Origin: Eudorina sp. 2006-703-Eu-15
Lineage: Eukaryota; Chlorophyta; Chlorophyceae; Chlamydomonadales; Volvocaceae
Length of the DNA stretch: 64,000 nucleotides
Direction of reading: 5' to 3'
Assembly (NCBI GenBank): GCA_003117195.1
Contig: BDSI01000158.1
Location: 33,695-97,694 of the forward strand
Part shown: positions 1-10,837 of the stretch, piece after piece
Position numbering within the stretch: position 1 is the stretch's first letter
How the letters are laid out: every line of letters starts with the position of its first letter
Notes under the pieces: generated by a model
What the model was told of the DNA's origin: nothing
Database searches by the model: none
Seen by the model: the letters and a program-made list of their open reading frames with translations, nothing else
Made by a program: the position numbers and the translations under genes

Positions 1-191
1 GCTGAGTGTGTGGGGCCTCTGCAGCCAATGTCTCCCACTCACCCTGTGTTACCTTGTCTTAATTAAGGGGTGAGTGGGAAGCATTGGCACATACATTTGC
101 TTGCACAGTCATGGTGCTCAAGTTACCAACCCCTTACGCCTTTGGGATCCCCCTCTTGTTGTGCACCCTGCCCGCCGTGTGCTGGTTGCAG

Positions 192-2885
192 GCATGACAG
201 CACCATCATGCCTCTCCTTGCAGGTATGGTGGGGCGCCTGCAGGGGTGGGAATGTAGGCTGAGTGGAAAGAATAACGTACACCTGCAAGTGGGAGTTGAC
301 GTGGGCAGTATCCTCTCCTGCTTTGCAGTATTCTCTCCTCCTGCTTTGCATTTCATTGGCGCTGTCACATTACTCATCGTTGCACTGACTCGTGGCGTTT
401 GTACTCACTGTCTGTAACGCTGGGTTACAGTATAAGTTCCTACAAATGACTCTGCACAGCATCTCGAGAAGCCTTTGGCCGCGCAGTGTTACAATTGGTA
501 TCGAGTATCAGTACTCTTTCTGTACGACCTGGTCAGGTCGTGAGTTCGATTCTGGATGGGCGCGCAGAGGTTTTCACTCCAAAAACCCTGCTAGGGACGC
601 ATGTGGGCCGGGGCCCGACTTTGTCACATGCCTTGACACGAGGCATGAGCAACCTCATGGTAGGAGAGGCAAGGCGGAGTGTACTGTGCACTGTGAGGAC
701 GCAGTGCGGAATGAGGACGAGGGAACGAGGACTTCCCTTCAGGAGGGGAGAATGTAACGCTGGGTTACAGTATAAGTCCCTACAAATGACCCTGCACAGC
801 ATCTCGAGAAGCCTTGGGCCGCTCCGTGTTACACTGTCTGTGTGGCCCCTGGGTTATCTGTTCCCTTGCCCAGCGCTTGGTGCAGACGTGGCTGAATGGC
901 CGCCGTACCTGTCCAATGTGGTCTTGGAGCTGTGGCAGGTGCCTTCCCGGGTGGCTGGTGCTGCACCCAACTACGTGGTGCGGGTGTTATTCAACCAGAA
1001 GGAGCTGGTGCTGCCGCACTGCCCACCGGGTGGGTTGCTGCTGCTGCTGCGGTCGAATGGCAGGAGGTGGTGCTGGGACATGTGAGAAAGATCCAATTTG
1101 ATTTTGACAGGATTGACAGCATGTCGGGGGTGTGTAAAAGGTCACCTTGGGAACCCTGGGGCAGTTTGATTGTTTGGAGTCCAGGCTGCATGGGGCACAA
1201 ACCGGTGGAAGACAGACTGAACAGCAGGTGGGGCGACAGTATGTGTGCTTGACATGCTGTCTGGCTTCTTGAGTGCCGATGAGCCATCAGTCATTGCCAT
1301 TCCCAACTAACCCACCATTCCTACATTGCTGCAACGAGTGGTCTGAAGACCTAGACTTCCCGCCTATGTACAGCCAGCAGGCAGTGGCTGGAATTATTGC
1401 GTTATCTCCATAGCGCCAGCCGATCACCATGTGTATGTACAGTGTCGCCTCGTTGCCTCTCCGCCCTCTTTGCATCGTCCAATCAATGCCCTGTTCCCCG
1501 CCACCCCGCCCCCGGTGCCCCCGGCAGGCTACCAGCCCTCACTGCAGACGTTCCAGCAGGAGGTGGTGGGACCTTTCCTGCTGTCCGCACAGCACTACCA
1601 GGAGCTGTGTAGCGTGAAGGTACAGCACGATGCCAGCATGCCGCAACCCCATGCCAAGGCCCAGGCTGTGTCGGGCGCCACCGAGTAGCACAGCCAGCGA
1701 GTAGCACAGTGTATGGACCGTGGGCGGCCTGCTGCAGCCCAAGGTGAACGACATTGTGTGAAGGCATGTAAGGTGCCCGAGCTCTGTGTTCATGTCAGGG
1801 GAGTGCGTACCTGCTAAGATTGCCGTGCAGCTCTGCCCAATCGTGTGTATGCCAGAGGCCAGGGTTAGGTGGATTGCTGTGCCATGAAACACGAGGCTGA
1901 AAAGCGCACTTGATGCTAAGGGGCTCGAATTCCTGTTACACTCTTCCCCCCTTGGAGTGAACATCCTCGGGCGACCCCAGGCCGATCTATGATACCTGTC
2001 GCCTTCCCGGAGGTTATCCACCTCCAGGTGGGGAAAGAGCGAGTATGAAGTGTGCTTTGTGTGCGCCAGTCCGTTGCTTTCGGGGTTCGACCCCGGGACC
2101 TTAGCCTCCTGGCAATTTCGCACCAATGAAACACAAGGCTGAAAAGCGCACTTGATGCTAAGGGGCTCGAATTCCTGTTACATGCCAACTGAGCGGGTCT
2201 GACCACCCTTCACACTGCACGGGCAGCCGTGCAGCAGAGGCAACTGGTTTCGCCTGTACAAACATCAAGCAATTGGTGGCAGTCAGGTGCAATATTGCAC
2301 CGTGTGCAGATCGATGGCTGGCTTTGAATCATCAAATTATGCATCCGGTGCTTGCTGTGTCACCTTTTCCCCTTAACTTGGTAATGGTACCTGCTCAGAG
2401 TGGATGGCATTGTCAGGCTTCAGTGCTTTCACAGCTGCATATAATGTGGTGGAACTGGCGGCCAACGTCAGGGCGGATTCAGTCTTTGAGGAGCAGGGGT
2501 GGTTTGTGTTGGCGGGTGGGTTCTTCTTTATTTTCGGCGTGTTGGTGTGGAGGGCTTTGTTGCTCTGACTGAGCAGTCAGAGGGGCGCAGGTGAGGTCTT
2601 TCCTGGTAGCCACCGACACTCCCATTTGAAATCATGTTAGCAGTCAGTCAGTCGCTGTGGGGCAAACAACTCACTACTACCGAACACACCCATAGCGGGT
2701 GGTGGTAAACGTTGTGGTGAACATCATTCCATTGTGCAGGCCAGGCTGTAGACCTGGTGCAAATGTGGGACGAGTTGGGCGGCAGCAGCCAAACGCCGGC
2801 TCGCCCAGGGCCGAGGGAGAAATGGATGCGCACACGCCTGCTGGACCCAACGACTCGTCTGCCACAGGACAGGGCCGCTGCCTGA
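192..2885 (+). CDS. Histidine acid phosphatase family protein, C-terminal part (5' end outside window)
   Basis: This is the 3' part of a branch-2 histidine phosphatase gene. Exons that splice in phase are 192-223, 874-1029, 1528-1619, 2238-2286, 2399-2544 and 2745-2885. The first encodes HDSTIMPLLA, the conserved catalytic HD region of acid phosphatases, and joins exactly to ALGADVAEWPPYLSNVVLEL. That segment and the downstream RVLFNQKELVLPHC match the usual C-terminal half of the family. Exon 2399-2544 encodes a hydrophobic stretch (GWFVLAGGFFFIFGVL) fit for a membrane anchor. The last exon gives a hydrophilic tail ending at TGA 2883-2885, and TGTAA follows at 3363-3367. Reading through the donor at 2544 would instead stop at 2566-2568. 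Retention after 1619 would stop at 1686-1688, with TGTAA at 1767-1771. The N-terminal RHG motif lies outside the window. Family assignment is fairly firm; the last three exons are less so. Confidence 0.75.
413..833 (+). mobile_element. Miniature LTR element (TRIM-like) with tRNA-like interior, copy 1
   Basis: Two 81-bp direct repeats (413-493 and 753-833, five differences) begin TGTAACGC and end GTGTTACA. They are flanked by a perfect 5-bp target duplication, CTGTC at 408-412 and 834-838. TTGGTATCGAG directly follows the left repeat and resembles a primer-binding site. The purine tract AGGAGGGGAGAA (741-752) directly precedes the right repeat. The 259-bp interior has no coding capacity. It has A-box-like TGGTATCGAG at 496 and B-box-like GAGTTCGATTC at 542, at tRNA-like spacing. 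It lies in a phosphatase intron in sense orientation. Confidence 0.9.
1885..2182 (-). mobile_element. Miniature LTR element (TRIM-like) with tRNA-like interior, copy 2
   Basis: Read on the minus strand, 56-bp repeats at 2127-2182 (5') and 1885-1940 (3') begin TGTAACAGG and end TGTTTCA, with one difference. A perfect 5-bp target duplication TGCCA lies at 1880-1884 and 2183-2187. TTGGTGCGAAATTGCC follows the 5' repeat as a possible primer-binding site. The purine tract AAGGGGGGAAGAG (1941-1953 complement) precedes the 3' repeat. The interior holds a B-box-like GGGTCGAACCC in the element's sense. It is in a phosphatase intron, antisense to the gene. Confidence 0.88.
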
Positions 2886-4044
2886 GCCACCATTGCGGTG
2901 ACAATAACCCGGGCTGGCTGGGAGCGGCCTGTGCTGGAGGTCCCACCTGGTCCGAGCGACCGCAGCTATCCTATTTCTGGGTTACCGTAAGTTTAATTGG
3001 AAGGGTTATTACGGCTGGGGGAGGGGAGGTGTTGCCGTCCAGGCATAGGGGTAGGTTCCAACCCATGCCACATGTTGATACATACCATGGGGTTATTGCC
3101 GCAATATCGCCGCAGTACGGTTATGCCAGTACACACTGCAGGCGTCAAAGCATCCTATCGTGCAAGAGGCCAAGTCAACCAACATGTATTTGTGGGTTGT
3201 GTCCCATTGTTCCCTGACGATGCAATTTAAGTCTGTCGCTCGCGCGTCCTGTCAGCAACACTGCACGATCCAAATAATATAATGTTGTTTACATGTATCT
3301 TATCTTAAATCCGTGTTTCCAGGTCGACGATTCATGAGCCCCATCTGGACAAGCTTAAAGCTTGTAACACAAAAGCGTCAAACCCCCCGAAGATGATCCA
3401 TGCCGACACGAAAGGGGTGAGGAATTGATATCTCAACATTTGGGAGTGGAACTGCCTGTGCAGCGGGCAACGACAAAGCACGGCATAGTTCACCGAGGCT
3501 GGGCGCCACTTCAAAGATAAGCTGATGGCAGTGTAGGCACGCCATGAAGCTATCATGGCTCCCCTATTGCAAAAAAGGGACGCTTCGTGTAATTGCACTT
3601 GCGTGTGTCTGCCACTGTCTGCCAGCTGTTGCCATTTCACGGTCGTGTAGCGTTCAGTGCATCCACAGCCGTTCGGCTCTGCATATTTGCAAACATGGAG
3701 AGAAAATATCCCACCCTGTGGCAACGGTTTTCGGTTGAGATTTCATACGCAGATACGCGACCACAAAATCAGTGTGCTGGGCACATAGGTGGCGGCATGG
3801 ACTGGTGCCGTTGAATTATTAAGGAATTCGACATTGCTGCTGCCGGAAGCAGATTCCAAAACTGGGTCACCTTCGGCGTACGGCCTGTTACATGCGTCCA
3901 TGCCATGATACACCTGCACAGTTCTCGTTCATTAGTCAGTACAGCAGCATGCAGCAGCGATGCTTATATGTGCGGATCGCATGCTTATGCGATAATCGTT
4001 GGCATTTTATTTAACGGCGTCGCTGACTCGGCCCCAGGCTCATC
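2886..4044. other. Phosphatase 3' UTR and spacer before kinase A
   Basis: I see no gene here. TGTAA at 3363-3367, about 480 bp after the phosphatase stop, is a candidate poly(A) signal for that gene. The remainder up to the kinase A start is AT-richer than its surroundings and probably contains the kinase A promoter and 5' UTR. No TATA-like or known element stands out. Confidence 0.5.
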
Positions 4045-7000
4045 ATGCGGTGTTTTACGGGTTGCTTCGGACTACATGTGTCAAATATAAAACATAGCGG
4101 AATCGACAAATATCAACACACAAGCCGAGTCGTTGAGGAAGAGCGACCTGTGACAAGTGAACGACATGGAGAGGCAGGTTCATGCGAAAGGCAGCTGGTA
4201 AGCATGGATACATCGCATGGTTTTGTGTGCGCTCAATGATATGGACCGCGCGGCATTCGGGGATATTGTGCGCGATTTCCGTTTACCTAACCATCCTCAA
4301 GCCGCTCTTTGAAACGCGCTCGTTGTACCTTGGATAGAGAGTTCATGTTTGTCTTCCCTTTTACTGTACAGGACTTGAGCTGTTTAGTTGCCTTGCTCAC
4401 TGGGGAGGTCCCACATGGAGATTGGTGGGACATTTTGCAGTGCGCCGCCACAGCGCTGACGACACGCCTGACCGCTGACCATGCCAGGTGAGTTACTGAG
4501 CGGTTTGCCGCTGCGGCTGGTCCACGAAGATGTTGGACACGTTTGGGGAGCCGTCCCGTGCTTCCCGTGTTTCCCGTGTTTCCTACCAGTACCTGTCCAG
4601 AATCGTTTCGATGCTCATCCTCGCACACCCATGCCTCTTGCTTTCTCATGATCACGTGTTGCCACAGCTCCAGTGATTAATTCTTTCGTCTACCTTGGAA
4701 GGTCTTCCAATCCTTTCGCAATTTTCTTTGCTTACCGGGCCGCACCTCTGCCTCCCGCGTGTCCAGCACCACCACAACACACGACATCACACCGTAAAAT
4801 CTAATAGCCAGCGATTACCGCCCCGCCCCTCCTCCTCCGGACCGCTTGTTCCTCAGCATCTTTATGATGGCAGGCGCTGGAGTTGCAGCGCTGGCGACCT
4901 CGGGGGTGCCCCTGTTCGGACTGCGGCTGGGCCAGCTCCTGCTTCCCCACAGCAGCTACAGCACGGGAACGTCTTTCGAGGACTCCTCCCAGCTGCCCGT
5001 CACCTGTTCGGACCTGGACATCTGCATCTTGGCGGCGGCGTTGCAAAATCAGACGGTGAGGCCAGGGCGCATCCGACTCGTCGCGGGCTGCAGCTTGCCG
5101 CGACGCTGGTGCACTTTCAGCAATGTGCGCGGGGCACTAGGGTTGGGCGCCCTCTGGTTTTCCTGTTGGGCGCCCTCTGATTTTCCTATGTCGCCCCGCC
5201 CTGCCGCGGCCGTGAGAAGGAACTGGCCCGTGTCGGGTGTATGAGAAAGGCCCTGGCCTGCCTGTGACAGCGCCTCTTGCCACCACCTGTAGGCCGGGAT
5301 CTTGTACGTGCCATGAATCCGCTTGCGTGTCCGTCCGACCTCATGGGGTCTCCTGAGGGCTGACGCTCCTCGCTGTCTCCCCTGTCCGCGTGATCGCCTC
5401 CTTTGGGGTTACGTCCACAGACCTCCGTACCGATCGTTTTCCGTTCCGTGGAGATGAGCGAACAGGGCCGACTGCTGAGTAGACAATTACACGAAGAATT
5501 GCAGCAGCAGCGGCAACAACAACAGCTGGTGCCGCCATGGCAACAAGCAGCGCCGCTGGGCGCTGCCGCCCCTGCCCCTGCCCCCGGGGTTGAATGTGGC
5601 CGAGGATTCGGTTATTCGGAGTCCGGCGATCTGTCTCAGGTCAGATTCAAGCAGCACCAGCGGCAGCAACAACGACATCACCAACAACAGCAACAGCACG
5701 AGCTTAAACGCCAGCGAAGTACTGCATGCGAAGCAGTAGCTGTTTCAGCCTCAGGGTCCGCGCTGGGTGACGCCGGCCCCACTATGCGGCACTTTGTGGC
5801 TGTCGCTATCCCGGGCGGCAAGTCAGCTGCGGGGATGTTCATTTTGTCCGGAACAGGTGGGTTGCTGCTCGCTGTGATTGCGGGATCGGATTTCACCTCC
5901 CACGGCGCCTAACCAACGCCAGACATATACGCACGCACACAGACATATGGGTTGCGATGACGCGTAGCCTGCCGGACACTGCTCGGCGCGCGTGCCTGCC
6001 TGTCGCCACCCGCTGGGCAATTTTGCCACTTGGCCCCCGTGTTCGGCCCCCGTGCAACGGCTGCCGCCCCGTGCAGGTCCGTCCCCGCCGGCTGCATGGG
6101 GGCCGGAAGGTCTGGGCATGGTGGCGGCGCTGCTGGCCCCACTGCTGCGGCCACCGCAGGTGCCCCTGGCCCGCCGCACGCTGGCTGAGCTGCACGCCGC
6201 GTCCACTATCAATCAGCTCGTGCACGCGCTGTCGGCCGCGGCTGCGGACCTGCTGATGGTGGCGGTGCGGGTGGCGCTGCAGCCCCGAGTGGCACTGCTG
6301 AGGAACGTGAGTCGGGGAAGGGGTTGGAGCGAGTCGTGGGGGCAAGGGCTGGTAAGGGAGCTGGTAGCCGGGACAGGGGTTTGTTGGCCGGTGTTGTCGC
6401 CTCTGGGACGCGGCGCAGGTGAGTTGTCGCTGCTTTCCGCCACTGCTGACGGAACTACCGGCGGACCTCCGTATGCGGTACGGACATACAGCGGAGAGAA
6501 ACCGGTCCGCATAAACGGGCAAGCAGGACGGCCTCTTATTTCAAGGCAGTTCACGACCATATACATGCCTGGCCGGCCATTCGACCTCTTCGGAGCCGTC
6601 GACTGATGTGGGCGCCTCCCTTCCCCGTTCCTCCCTTTCTCAACAGGATGGCACGGCAGCAGCTGTCTTTGCTGTGCCGGAGAGCGTGGCCGTCAACGGC
6701 CCATCCGTGTGCCGGCGGCGCAGTCGTGATGTGGTCCTGGTGGATGCGGGCGGCAGCGGGTTCAACAGCTTCAAGGCGCCGGGTGGGTGTCCGGGGAACT
6801 CGGTCGGGGAACTTGTTCGGGGAACTCGGTCGGGGAGCTTGTTCGGGGAACTCGGTCGGGGAACTTGTTCGGGGAACTCGGTCGGGGAACTTGTTCGGGG
6901 AACTCGGTCGGGGAACTTGTTCGGGGAACTCGGTCGGGGAACTTGTTCGGGGAACTCGGTCGGGGAACTTGTTCGGGGAACTCGTCCGAGGATCTAGTTC

Positions 7001-10000
7001 GGGGAGGAAAGGTCGCGGTTTGGTGGGGCCTTGGGCGGGGGTGCGGAGACCCGCCACCGGCCAACCAGGAGTGAGGCAAGGAACGGACTGGTCGGGATTT
7101 TGGCAGCGCTTTGGCTGGCTGGGGGTTGGTTGACAGCCTGTCTCGGTGCCCGTCCCATCGAGGGAGGGCCGAGGAGGAGGCACGGGTCGGCTTCATTGGG
7201 TGTATGTTTCGACTTCTCAAGCGAAGCGTAGCGAAGCGAAGCGGTAGGGGAGTTATTGCGAACGAACTGGCGTGGTGCGTGAAAGTAGGGCGCATGAGGC
7301 GTCTGCGTACGGCGGGGTACGGCACCGTGGGGAGGTGTGGCTATCACGGCGCGTTTGCGCTCCTTCTTGTTAACTGCCGTAGTTCTGTCTTACCACGAGG
7401 CTTGTCCGTTGTCCCTCGGCCAGGACAGAGGCCTCTAGTCCCCGACCCACCCACCCTGCGCGGGCCGGTCGAGGATTTTACGGTGCCCTAGCGCCCGCAC
7501 CCGGTGCCTCGTTCTTGTCCCCGGGTGCAGGGTTTCCAATGGGAGTAACCGGGGCAGAGCCCCGGGTGCTCGGTGCAACACGGGTACTGTCATCTCTATC
7601 GGCCACTAGTGCATACTTACAACGGGTTGGTGTTGGGGGGCCACTACGCTTTGGGGGCTGGCAGCGGGACCGCTTTGGACCATTCGGCGGGGTCGCCGGG
7701 ATCGGCTTGGCCGGCTTGGAGCTGTAGATGTCCGGGATAGGAGCGCCGGCCATCGCCTCGCCTGGATTGCTTCTGCTGTAACGCATCACGGCAGTAGTGA
7801 GCAATAACGCCTGTAGGTCGTCGCGGCCTGCGTGAATCTCCTGCGCAAGTAGATTCTGTCTCGTGAGACGCCCACGCAAACCCAACTCGATCACGAATCC
7901 GCGTCCCTCCGTCAGATTTCTTCATGCTGGGGCAGCCCTCACTGCTGGAGCGTGACAGTCTGGGGACCTGCGCCAACGGGGTTGTTGGGGGCCCCGGAGC
8001 CGGCGCGGGCGGCGGCGGCGGCGGCGGGACCGGTTGTGGCATGGGCCCGTACGGCGGCACGCTGGGCAACAAGAGCGCTTCAGCGCAGGGAGCTGGCCCT
8101 GGATGTCGCGGGCAGAGCCTGCCGCTGCAGCACACGCTGCTGGCGGAGGCGCTGTCCCGCGGGTCGGGCCTGTGCATCGCGGACTGTAACGCCTACGTGC
8201 AGGACAGCAAGGCTTTCCCGCGCGACCTCATGGTGTTCAGCCGGGGGATGGGTGGGACGGCACCGCCGCAGTCTCTTGCGCTGGCCACCTCCTGCCACGA
8301 CGGCAAGCCGCTCCTGGCGCTGTACGCCACCTACCATTCCATACTGCCGCAGGCGCTGCTGCAGACGGTGGTGCAGGAGCTGGGGCAGCTTCTGCGGGTG
8401 GGTGGGTGGGTGGGTGGGTGGGTGGGTGGGTGGGTGGGGGATAATGAGGGGGCGGGGGGCATTTTGGGGGAAAGACGGCAAGGGAGGAGGTGAGGATGAG
8501 GCTGAGGGCGAGTCAGGCGAGGGGGGTTGGTAGAAAGGCCAACCGGGGTGTCTGGGGGTCGGCGAAACAGCAGTAACAAGAGGCGAGATCGTTCGTACAC
8601 TTGTCATGCATTGCAGCTGCTCATCAGCCGCCACCATCCATCCCCCTTCACCTGCGAAACCACGTTGGTCGCTGCCGCCCTTCTTCTTCGGACCCCGGCC
8701 CGTGCGCAGGCGCTCACACCCACCGTCGCGGCGCTGCTGCTCCCCGGGGGCCCTATGGCGGAGGAGTGGAGCCTCCTGCACGACGACTTGCTGGGCCCTG
8801 AGAGCCTGGGGATGAGCACGGGCACGACCGGCACCCGGTCCAGGACCAGCAACCCCGCTGCGCTCCAGGCACAGGCGCGGGCAGCGGCCACCGCCGTAGC
8901 GGGGATGGCCAACCCGGGCGCGGAGGCGCCACGCGGCGGGGCCCGTCCGTCGCCAGTGATGCCGAAAGCCATTGCCGCCGCGGCCGCCTCGGGAGGCGGT
9001 GGCGGCGGGGGGGATCGTACGGGCGGCAGCGGGATGGAGTGCGACGGCGGTGTCTCCTTCGCCGCCAGCCCCACCGGTGGCGGCGGGCGCCCCAGCCGGT
9101 CCGCTGCAGGCGGCCCTCCAGGCAGCCCCCTGGGCGGTGTGGTGGCGCAGGTGGGGGCCTTGTTCCGCCGCCATACCGCCCACGGTAGCGGCCGCCCGCA
9201 TGACAACAGCACCGCGGCGACCGACCGGCCGATCGGGGCGGCGGTGGCTGGGGAGGCGGCTGCGGAAGCGGAAAAGGTCGGGAGTGTTGGCACGGCCCGG
9301 GGCTGCGCCGCCGCGACGTCCACACCGAATGAGGCGGCGGTCATCACGGCCATGGCAGCCGCGGCGGCGGCCCTCAGCGACCCCCCCGCTGCCAACATGA
9401 CGGCCGCGATGGACGGCTGCGGCGATCCCCCCGCCAGCGCCAGCAAGCGCCTCGCGGCTTTCGTGTCCGGCGGCGGCCCCGCCGTCACCGCCGGCGGTGC
9501 CGCCAGTGGCGCGACGCTGGTCGTCGCCGGCAGCCTGCACTCCGGTGTGAGTCGTACGGCAATAGCGCACTCGCATACGGGCCGTACATCGTTTTCTCTG
9601 GAGGCAGCGGGCAGCCCCCGGGGCGGTGTCCGCCTGGCGCCGCTGATCACGACCCTGCACGACCGGCTCAAGAGCGCGCAGGCGGAGCAGCTGACCGCCA
9701 GCAGCCGGGCGGCCTCCCGCATGCAGGACCTGGAGAGCCTGCGCTTCCTGGAGCGGGTGGGCAAAGGCGGCTACGGCTCGGTGTACAGGGGGCTGTACCA
9801 TGGTTCCGAGGTAGCCATCAAGGTGGGGTGGGAGGAGAGGGAGGAGGGGCACTGCGAGGGGGCCGCGGTTTCCCCGTCTGAGTGAGACAACGGGGGGGGG
9901 GAGAGGAGCGCTGCAAGTAAGGATAGGCCCTAGAGGAGGGTGTCGAACGGGACCACAGCAGCGATACCGACCGCCACCGTCTCCTTCATGGCCACCGCGG

Positions 10001-10800
10001 GCGCCATCATCCAGGGAGGGCCGGACAGTGAGGGCTGGTCAGTGAGGGTGCTGCTGCTGCTGCTGCTGAAATGGGAGCTGGTTTTGACTGGTGGCATTTG
10101 TGCCCTGAACGCTCTGGCCACATCCTACCCGGCCTGGTTAAGCACCGGCCACCGCTCCGCGGCCCGAGTCGAAGCCCAGGCCGTATCGATCGCTGATATC
10201 CCCGTCTCTTCGACCGCCTCCTCCTCCTCCCTGGCTACACGCCCCCCTTCGTCCTTCCCTGCGCAGGTGGTGGAAGACCCCACACCCGCGCTGGGCCAGC
10301 TGCCGGGCGGGGCCGGGGCAGCGGCGGGCGCGGGCCAGTCGCCCATGGCCGCTGCAGCCGCTGCCTCTGCGGCCGCAGTCACGGTGCGCTCCAAGCACCT
10401 GCATGACGCCATCGAGCTGGTGGCGAGTGTGTCAATGAGGTGGGGGTGGGGGTACTGAGGGTGAGGTGGGGTTGAGGGGTGGGGGGTGGGGGCATCATGC
10501 ATCGTAATGGGTAGACCTGCTTACCGCATGCAGGGATGCACTTGCAGTACGCGGGAGCAGTACGGCCGCCCCTGCGGTCCCGACGGACTCAAGATGACCT
10601 CGCCTCCCCGGAACCGCCCCAACCCCGAACCCCCCTCCGGCCGCTGTACAGCCACCCCAACATTGTGCAGCTCATCACCTACTTCGTTGATGTCCGGGCC
10701 CAGCACCACCAGCACCAGCAACACCGGATTCGTGGGTTAGGGGAGGCCTGCGGAGGAGCCACCCGCGTTGCAGACGCCACTGTCACTGCCGCCGGCGGTA

Positions 10801-10837
<37 letters not shown>

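Noticed and set aside
496..560. A genuine tRNA gene
   Set aside because: A/B-box-like motifs are present but no acceptor stem or complete cloverleaf can be drawn; it belongs to the miniature element.
3363..3892. TGTAACA...TGTTACA pair that might bound another miniature element
   Set aside because: No terminal direct repeat and no matching 5-bp flanks (AAGCT versus TGCGT).
6771..7133. Repetitive peptide frames with GELVRGTRSGNLF
   Set aside because: Translation of the 26-bp intronic minisatellite; no splice-consistent role.
8080..9852. 590-codon open frame on the minus strand
   Set aside because: Antisense of kinase A exons; GC-rich coding sequence lacks stops on the opposite strand. The plus strand has paralogue support.
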